7,511 bases of DNA from RUG11462 sp045649405 (GTDB lineage: Bacteria; Bacillota; Clostridia; Oscillospirales; Acutalibacteraceae). The stretch lies in contig JAZRPW010000013.1 of the NCBI GenBank assembly GCA_045649405.1, positions 1 to 7,511 on the forward strand, in the 5' to 3' direction. Made by a program: the position numbers and the translations under genes. Positions 1 through 4,696 of this stretch are shown here, one piece after another. The notes under the pieces were generated by a model, which worked only from the letters and a program-made list of their open reading frames with translations, did no database searches and had not been told where the DNA came from. How positions within the stretch are numbered: position 1 is the first letter of the stretch; the number at the start of each line of letters is the position of its first letter.

Positions 1-316
1 AGTCTGCACCGAGTTCTTTTAGCACGCTGTAAAGCAAGGTTGTTGATGTTACACCGTCGCAATCATAGTCACCAAAAACTGCGATTTTTTCGCCATTTTC
101 AATTGCCAAATTAACTCGGTCTACTGCTTTTTCCATATCAGCAAAGCAGAATGGGTCTTGAAGAATGCAGTCATCTGACAAAAATTCATCAACTAAAAAA
201 GGGTCATTAACTCCTTTTGAGCAAAGCAAATAAGCGGTAAATGCATCAATACCGCATTCTTGTGCTAATTGTGAAGCATTTGCTTTGTCAATTTCGTTAA
301 AAACCCATTCTTTCAT
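1..316 (-). CDS. recJ: RecJ single-stranded-DNA exonuclease, N-terminal part (gene runs off the left edge)
   Basis: The first 105 codons of a minus-strand gene starting at ATG 316 are present; the rest lies beyond position 1. The translation begins MKEWVFNEIDKA and continues through LLCSKGVNDP, DPFCFADMEKAVDRV and IAVFGDYDCDGVTSTTLLY. The GDYDxDGVTS stretch (about residues 82-91) is motif I of the DHH phosphoesterase superfamily, whose aspartates bind the catalytic metal, and the preceding layout is typical of RecJ N-termini. RecJ is a cytoplasmic 5'-3' single-strand DNA exonuclease acting in recombination and in base-excision and mismatch repair. The start is supported by an AAAAGGAAAAG stretch (about 326-336) upstream, although the spacing of about 12 nt is a little long, and by a good promoter at 349-377. 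The DHH motif and the C-terminal domains are outside the window, so intactness cannot be judged. Another DHH-family enzyme is possible but unlikely. Confidence 0.93.
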   Translation of the reverse strand, partial: MKEWVFNEIDKANASQLAQECGIDAFTAYLLCSKGVNDPFLVDEFLSDDCILQDPFCFADMEKAVDRVNLAIENGEKIAVFGDYDCDGVTSTTLLYSVLKELGAD

Positions 317-348
317 AAAAAACACTTTTCCTTTTATCTTATTCTTAA

Positions 349-377
349 ATAATACCATTTTTAGAAGAGTTTTTCAA
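349..377 (-). promoter_or_regulatory. Predicted sigma-A promoter of recJ
   Basis: On the minus strand the -35 TTGAAA (377-372) is followed by a 17-nt spacer and the -10 TATTAT (354-349). The -10 is preceded by TGG, giving an extended TGn -10. Transcription would start near 342, leaving a leader of about 26 nt before the recJ ATG. Predicted from consensus match only. Confidence 0.72.
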
Positions 378-395
378 GTTTTTTGTTGATAAATG

Positions 396-424
396 TTGAT
401 GAATTTTAGAAAAAATGTTATAAT
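396..424 (+). promoter_or_regulatory. Predicted sigma-A promoter of the 1-phosphofructokinase gene
   Basis: On the plus strand TTGATG (396-401, 4 of 6 consensus bases), a 17-nt spacer and a perfect TATAAT (419-424) are seen. TG at 416-417 makes an extended -10 (TGTTATAAT). The expected start is near 431, about 25 nt before the ATG at 456. The promoter is back to back with that of recJ, and the two -35 boxes lie 18 bp apart. A direct repeat TGTTGAT (384-390 and 394-400) spaced 10 bp overlaps the -35 and could be a regulator site. Confidence 0.72.
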
Positions 425-455
425 TAGAAAAATTTGATTAAAAGTGAGAGTTTTT

Positions 456-1343
456 ATGATATATACAGTTACTTTTAACCCTGCAATTGACTATTGTTTG
501 GGGGTTGAAACGGTTGAATTTGGCAAGACAAATCGCTCTGTAAACGAGCAGATGTTTTTTGGTGGCAAAGGCATTAATGTTTCACTTGTTTTAAAAGAGC
601 TTGAAACACCTTCTGTTGCCCTTGGTTTTGTTGCCGGATTTACCGGTACCGAACTTGAAAAACAGTTGAATTTAAGCGGAATTAACACCGATTTTATTCA
701 TCTTTCAAAAGGCAATACAAGAATTAATGTAAAGTTAAAAGGCAGTGTTGAAACAGAGATTAATGCAAACGGTCCTGAAATTAGTTCTGATGAGGTTGCA
801 GGACTTTTTGAAAAGTTGAAAAAGCTTCAAAATGGCGACACATTGGTGCTTGCGGGTAGTATTCCAAATTCACTTGAGAGTGATATTTATGAAAAAATTC
901 TTGAAAGTATTTGCCAAAAGCAAGTTAGAGTTGTGATTGATGCGACAAAAGATTTGCTTTTGAACACCCTTAAATTCAAGCCGTTTTTGATAAAGCCAAA
1001 CCTTCAAGAACTGGAAGAGATTTTTGAAAAAACGCTTGAAACAGATGAGAAAATTGTTGAGTGTGCAAAGGTTTTGCAACAAAAAGGCGCTAAAAATGTT
1101 TTGGTTTCTTTAGGCGAAAATGGTGCAATTTTTGTTTGTGAAAATGGTAAGGTTTACAACCAAAAAGCGCTTGGTGGCAAGGCAGTCAACACCGTTGGCG
1201 CAGGCGATTCTATGATTGCCGGATTTTTAAGCGGAATTGAAAAAGGTTTTGATTATGCGCTTAAACTTTCTTGTGCTGCGGCGGGTGCCACCGCAACAAC
1301 CCAAACCCTTGCAACAAAAGAAAAAATACTTGAATTAATGTAA
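456..1343 (+). CDS. fruK: 1-phosphofructokinase (PfkB/ribokinase family sugar kinase)
   Basis: This 295-residue protein would phosphorylate fructose 1-phosphate to fructose 1,6-bisphosphate with ATP in the cytoplasm, feeding PTS-imported fructose into glycolysis. The start MIYTVTFNPAIDY is the classic N-terminus of the FruK/LacC branch, with Asp12 at the sugar-contact position. GGKGINVS (36-43) is PfkB signature 1, LAGSIP (132-137) is a family motif, NLQE (182-185) is the metal-linked NxxE motif, SLGENGA (218-224) is in the nucleotide-site region, and TVGAGDS contains the catalytic-base Asp251. Length is normal for the family. I chose ATG 456 over the in-frame GTG 444 because family members begin at this Met and the GTG lies in the weak GAGAG ribosome-binding region (446-450). 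No fruA transporter or fruR repressor is adjacent in this window, so tagatose-6-phosphate kinase (LacC) is an alternative. The gene converges with the large membrane-anchored surface protein gene. Confidence 0.87.
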   Translation: MIYTVTFNPAIDYCLGVETVEFGKTNRSVNEQMFFGGKGINVSLVLKELETPSVALGFVAGFTGTELEKQLNLSGINTDFIHLSKGNTRINVKLKGSVETEINANGPEISSDEVAGLFEKLKKLQNGDTLVLAGSIPNSLESDIYEKILESICQKQVRVVIDATKDLLLNTLKFKPFLIKPNLQELEEIFEKTLETDEKIVECAKVLQQKGAKNVLVSLGENGAIFVCENGKVYNQKALGGKAVNTVGAGDSMIAGFLSGIEKGFDYALKLSCAAAGATATTQTLATKEKILELM

Positions 1344-1350
1344 AAATTGA

Positions 1351-1395
1351 CTAAATAAAAAAAGCTCGGTTTTAAACCGAGCTTTTTTTATTTAG
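1351..1395. terminator. Bidirectional rho-independent terminator between converging genes
   Basis: The 45-bp stretch is a palindrome with two 22-base arms around a single central base (1373). Its core pairs AGCTCGGTTT with its complement and it has runs of seven A and seven T on the two sides, so either strand gives a GC-core hairpin followed by a U tract. It starts 8 bp after the kinase stop and ends 3 bp before the stop of the minus-strand surface protein gene, so it can terminate both. Confidence 0.93.
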
Positions 1396-1398
1396 TTT

Positions 1399-4300
1399 TT
1401 ATTCTTCTTCTTTTTTCTTTCTTGTTTTAACAATAACATAACCTGAAAGTCCAACTAACAATAATGATACCATTGGGAAGGCCATATCACTAGTGCCTGG
1501 TGAATAGAAGTCGTCATCATCTTCTAAAGACTCATCATCTTCATACCAGCCTGAACCGTAGATTTTATCATAAACATCCATTTCAAGCATACCGATTTCA
1601 GAATAATCAATACCATATTCTTCTGCACAGTATTTTTGTGTGTTATCTGATGCTTTTGACCATGCTTTGATGAATTTAGCCAATTTGTTGTAATCTTCTT
1701 CGGTTTCATAATCATCAACATCTAAGCCAGGAAGTGCATCATAAAGTTTTTTGATGTTCTTTGCATCTTTCATGTTCAATGCTTCTGTTACTTGAACTGT
1801 TGTTGTAAGGTCAGAGTTATTTGAACCTGGAATGTACAAAGCAGAGAATCTTGCTTTTACGTCTGTAATACCACAAGACAAGTTGTCGCCGCCTTGTTCT
1901 CTATTTGCAAGGTGTGAGTAGTTTTGTGCTGCAACTGAAACACCATAAATCCATTCTGGTTCAAGTTCTGAAACGTCAATGTAAAGAGTTTTCTTTTCAT
2001 TGTATTGAACGAATTCCATTACTTTAGCGTTTACTGCTTCACCTTCATCAGTTGTAGCAAGAATGCCAACCAACATTTGGATTGGTGATTTTTCGTTTTC
2101 ACATTTTTTACCGTTCTTTTTACACCAGTTTTTATAAGTTGTTTCTGACTGCCATTTATATTTGTCGTAAACGTTTTTGTAACCGTGAGTACAGTCTTTT
2201 ACAAATACGTCAATAGCGAGATAACCATTTTGTGTTGGGTTTGGATGTGCTTTTGCATATTCAATACCTTTTGCAATTTGCTCTGCGTAATCATAAGTTT
2301 CGCCTTGAGCTGTTTGGTTAATATGGTCGCCTGCGTCGTTGTTTGTCAAACGAGCATCTTCGCCAGCACCTGAAGAGTGGAAGTATGCTTGGTGTTGTTC
2401 TTGTCTTCTTGGGTATGGGCTGTTAAGTTCTAATTGATAACCACCTGATGCAAGTGATTTTGCTTCTTCAAAGTCTTTTTTGTACTCTTCGTCGCCTTCA
2501 ACTTTAACCATTGGGTTTTTTCTATCTTTGAAACCTTGTTTGATGCCATCTTTTTCAATTTTGTAGTCAACGATTTCATAAGACTCATAGTAATCTTCAA
2601 AGAAGAAGTTAGCGAATGAAGCGTGTGTCCAAGCACCATAAGTTTCAGCGTAAGCTTCTGCTTTAAAGTCAAATACATGGTAACCAGCATGTTCATACTC
2701 AACTTCTGTTGAACCTGTTTGTTCTACATCAGCTTGAGTGCCACCAGCAACAGTAGTACCGCCACCAACAGGAGCACCAACAGCAGTAGTACCGCCACCA
2801 ACAGGAGCACCAGTTACAGGAGCGCCAGTTACAGGAGCGCCTGGAACAGTTGTTGTTGTAGGAGCTGTTTCGCCATTAACCCCAGTTGTTGTTGTAGGAA
2901 TGATACCAGTACCACCGTCTGTATAGAATGGTGAGATAAATGCTTCAACATTTTGCATTGTTCTCATTTTAAATCTATCTTTGATTGCTGTTACATCAAC
3001 ATCTTTTCTACCATCTGAACAAGCAGTTGTGATTTTAGCAACATCGCTTTCGCTCAAAAGTGTATCTGAACCTTCGATTTTGTAACCTTTGAATGTAGCA
3101 GTATCTTTTGGGTCTTCATAAACTGGTGTCATCAAGTTGCCATCTTTATCGTAACGTTTAGCAAATTGGTCTCTACCCATATCATAATAAACATCATCAA
3201 CTGGGTCATAGTTCCAGAATGCCATAAGTGCGATACGAACTGTTGAAACTTGGTTTACATCAAGAACAGTTGAATCCATTTCAAACACATATTCATAACC
3301 AGGATAAATGAATGTTTGAGTCAAATTATATGTTTTACCTTGGAAAGTATTGAATGCTACTTGGAACTCACCTTGCATTGATTTACCTTCGGTATCTTCA
3401 ATTTTAGGGAAGTAACATTTAATTTTGATTTTGTTTTCAGCACCAGGTTGGTTTGTTGTAACAATTGCATTGTTAAACGCAACTGGGTCAACGTTGAATG
3501 AAGTGTTAAGTTGCCATTCTGGAACCTTTGTTGTGTTGTTGAAGTACAACCAACCTTCTTGATTCAATGTTTTATAATCTTTTGCGTTGTAACCACCAGC
3601 TGAACAATATTTAATTGGGTTTGGTGTGTTTGCATAGTCAAGCAACAAATTCTTTGACCAACCACCGAACTCCATATATTCAGTCATGCTTCCTGGTGTT
3701 GGTTTTACAAATTCATTGATTTCTGGAACGCCTGCATATGTAATACCAGAAAGGTTCATAGTTGCTTGAACATTTTTGTTATAGTTGTAAAGACAGAAAA
3801 TGATGCTATCAACATTATCAAGGTTATCAAGAGCTTTGCCATCGCCACCTAAAAGTTTGAATGACTTGCCCAAGTTTTGTTGATACATTTTGATGTCATG
3901 TTTGCCTAAAGATGAGAGTTTGATTTTTCTTGCATAGTCGCCATCTTGATAAGCAGTTTTGAATTTTGTGTAAATTCTAAATTGGTAGGTTGTATAAACA
4001 CCATTTGCAGCGCCTGAAGCATTTGTTTTTTGACAGTCAGAAAGCCAGTAAGAAATGTACAACTTTTTGTCAGTTGCTTTCAAATAATTAGCTTTCATTT
4101 CATCAGTTACAGGAACTTCAAGAATTGTTGAGTATTGATAATCAGAACCATCTGTTACAGAAGATTTTGTCATTGTAATAGAATTGTTGCTATTCAAATC
4201 AACCTTCATACCTGATTTTGCATCTGATTTAACAAACTCATTTGTCAAAGCATCAGATTCGTTAAAATAATCTGCACTTCTCATTTCATTGAGAGTAAGC

Positions 4301-4482
4301 AATTTAGACGAATTAATTACGTCTTGTGTGAATTTGAGCACATACTCTGGGTCACCTGTAAGACCAACAGTAGTTGCACCTGTGTCGCCTGTGTTGTTTG
4401 CAAAAGATGAAACGAGACCCATTGAGCCAACCATTACAGCAATTGCTAAAACAAAACATAACATTTTCTTTGTTGATTTCAT
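1399..4482 (-). CDS. Large secreted, C-terminally membrane-anchored surface protein with an unrecognised duplicated domain
   Basis: This 1027-residue protein is not one I recognise. In order it shows a signal peptide (MKSTKKMLCFVLA..., likely cleaved after SSFA, about residue 29) and two beta-rich stretches (about 30-255 and 256-520) that look like carbohydrate-binding-type jelly rolls, which is inference only. A Thr/Pro/Gly/Val linker follows (about 520-594, including PTTTT and GAPVT repeats), then the 295-residue domain (595-889) also present in the neighbouring LRR protein. The C-terminus holds a helical segment (about 895-975), an acidic stretch (981-991, mostly Asp/Glu), SPGTSD (994-999), a transmembrane helix (about 1000-1018) and a KTRKKKEEE tail. 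The ATG at 4482 is chosen because a perfect AGGAGG (4495-4490) sits 7 nt upstream and the signal peptide begins there; the open frame extends to 4545 but that extension lies in the leader. The gene has its own promoter and shares the terminator at 1351-1395. Likely role: surface binding or structural protein; ligand unknown. Confidence 0.88.
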   Translation of the reverse strand: MKSTKKMLCFVLAIAVMVGSMGLVSSFANNTGDTGATTVGLTGDPEYVLKFTQDVINSSKLLTLNEMRSADYFNESDALTNEFVKSDAKSGMKVDLNSNNSITMTKSSVTDGSDYQYSTILEVPVTDEMKANYLKATDKKLYISYWLSDCQKTNASGAANGVYTTYQFRIYTKFKTAYQDGDYARKIKLSSLGKHDIKMYQQNLGKSFKLLGGDGKALDNLDNVDSIIFCLYNYNKNVQATMNLSGITYAGVPEINEFVKPTPGSMTEYMEFGGWSKNLLLDYANTPNPIKYCSAGGYNAKDYKTLNQEGWLYFNNTTKVPEWQLNTSFNVDPVAFNNAIVTTNQPGAENKIKIKCYFPKIEDTEGKSMQGEFQVAFNTFQGKTYNLTQTFIYPGYEYVFEMDSTVLDVNQVSTVRIALMAFWNYDPVDDVYYDMGRDQFAKRYDKDGNLMTPVYEDPKDTATFKGYKIEGSDTLLSESDVAKITTACSDGRKDVDVTAIKDRFKMRTMQNVEAFISPFYTDGGTGIIPTTTTGVNGETAPTTTTVPGAPVTGAPVTGAPVGGGTTAVGAPVGGGTTVAGGTQADVEQTGSTEVEYEHAGYHVFDFKAEAYAETYGAWTHASFANFFFEDYYESYEIVDYKIEKDGIKQGFKDRKNPMVKVEGDEEYKKDFEEAKSLASGGYQLELNSPYPRRQEQHQAYFHSSGAGEDARLTNNDAGDHINQTAQGETYDYAEQIAKGIEYAKAHPNPTQNGYLAIDVFVKDCTHGYKNVYDKYKWQSETTYKNWCKKNGKKCENEKSPIQMLVGILATTDEGEAVNAKVMEFVQYNEKKTLYIDVSELEPEWIYGVSVAAQNYSHLANREQGGDNLSCGITDVKARFSALYIPGSNNSDLTTTVQVTEALNMKDAKNIKKLYDALPGLDVDDYETEEDYNKLAKFIKAWSKASDNTQKYCAEEYGIDYSEIGMLEMDVYDKIYGSGWYEDDESLEDDDDFYSPGTSDMAFPMVSLLLVGLSGYVIVKTRKKKEEE
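1816..2700 (-). repeat. Copy 2 of the shared 295-residue surface domain
   Basis: Encodes residues 595-889 of the membrane-anchored protein. It aligns without gaps to residues 33-327 of the LRR protein (6515-7399), with 229 of 295 residues identical by hand count. It is rich in Tyr, Phe and charged residues, contains three Cys conserved in both copies (787, 794, 870 here), and keeps the blocks YGAWTHASFANF, NSPYPRRQE, GETYDYAEQIAKGIEYAKAH and GITDVKARFSALY. A 37-bp tract (1847-1883) is identical at DNA level to 6546-6582, supporting duplication rather than convergence. I cannot name the domain. Confidence 0.93.
2751..2848 (-). repeat. In-frame short tandem repeats encoding the Gly/Val/Pro/Thr linker
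   Basis: A 29-bp sequence at 2751-2779 recurs exactly at 2784-2812 (33-bp period, 11 codons). It is followed by three 15-bp units at 2804-2818, 2819-2833 and 2834-2848, encoding GAPVT-type pentapeptides. Both periods are multiples of three, so gain or loss of units would change linker length without breaking the frame. The linker separates the N-terminal modules from the shared domain. Confidence 0.88.
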
Positions 4483-4489
4483 TTTATTG

Positions 4490-4495
4490 CCTCCT
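4490..4495 (-). promoter_or_regulatory. Ribosome binding site that fixes the start of the anchored surface protein
   Basis: A perfect AGGAGG on the minus strand lies 7 nt upstream of ATG 4482. It decides between this start and the longer open frame beginning at 4545. Confidence 0.92.
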
Positions 4496-4557
4496 AAAAT
4501 AAATGAAATTTTTTGTCTATGTGGGAACAAAAGATAATTACCCACTTATACATACTG

Positions 4558-4586
4558 ATTATAACAAAATCATATGATATTTTCAA
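4558..4586 (-). promoter_or_regulatory. Predicted strong sigma-A promoter of the anchored surface protein gene
   Basis: The -35 TTGAAA (4586-4581), a 17-nt spacer and a perfect TATAAT (4563-4558) preceded by TGT form an extended -10, the same nine bases (TGTTATAAT) as at the kinase promoter. The start would be near 4551, giving a leader of about 68 nt. The spacer holds the 10-bp palindrome ATCATATGAT (4569-4578). With the terminator at 4664-4689 upstream, this makes the gene its own transcription unit. Confidence 0.8.
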
Positions 4587-4660
4587 CAGTTTTTTTCGCT
4601 TTAAATAAAATATAACGATATGCACAAATTGAAGACGATGTTTTATGCAAAATCAACAAT

Positions 4661-4689
4661 AAAAAAGCCCCTTGACTAAAAGGGGCTTT
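4661..4689 (-). terminator. Rho-independent terminator of the LRR surface protein gene
   Basis: On the minus strand a perfect 10-bp stem AAAGCCCCTT / AAGGGGCTTT (4689-4680 with 4673-4664) closes a 6-nt loop. It is followed by a T run reaching 4661, and begins 7 bp after the TAA at 4697-4699. Confidence 0.92.
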
Positions 4690-4696
4690 GAGTAAA

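Noticed and set aside
444..455. GTG at 444 as the start of the kinase gene
   Set aside because: Family proteins begin at the MIYTV-type Met encoded at 456, and the GTG falls in the expected ribosome binding region with no binding site of its own.
2719..2934. Plus-strand open frames rich in Ser/Thr/Asn or Pro/Val opposite the linker
   Set aside because: They are antisense shadows of the tandem repeats, without a ribosome binding site or plausible start.
4453..4482. Lipoprotein signal in the surface proteins because of a Cys in each signal peptide
   Set aside because: The Cys residues lie in the early hydrophobic part (LCFVL, LMCFV), with no lipobox at the end of the signal peptide.
4483..4545. 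A 21-residue N-terminal extension of the anchored surface protein
   Set aside because: The frame stays open upstream, but the extension would place residues before a typical signal peptide. It also overlaps the leader, and the perfect AGGAGG sits 7 nt before ATG 4482.
4521..4545. GTGGG/CCCAC hairpin in the leader of the anchored protein gene as a riboswitch
   Set aside because: Only a 5-bp stem with a 15-nt loop is seen, with no recognisable aptamer and no attenuator downstream.
4483..4696. The two surface protein genes as one operon
   Set aside because: A strong terminator (4664-4689) and a near-consensus promoter (4558-4586) lie between them, so separate transcription is more likely, although some readthrough is possible.
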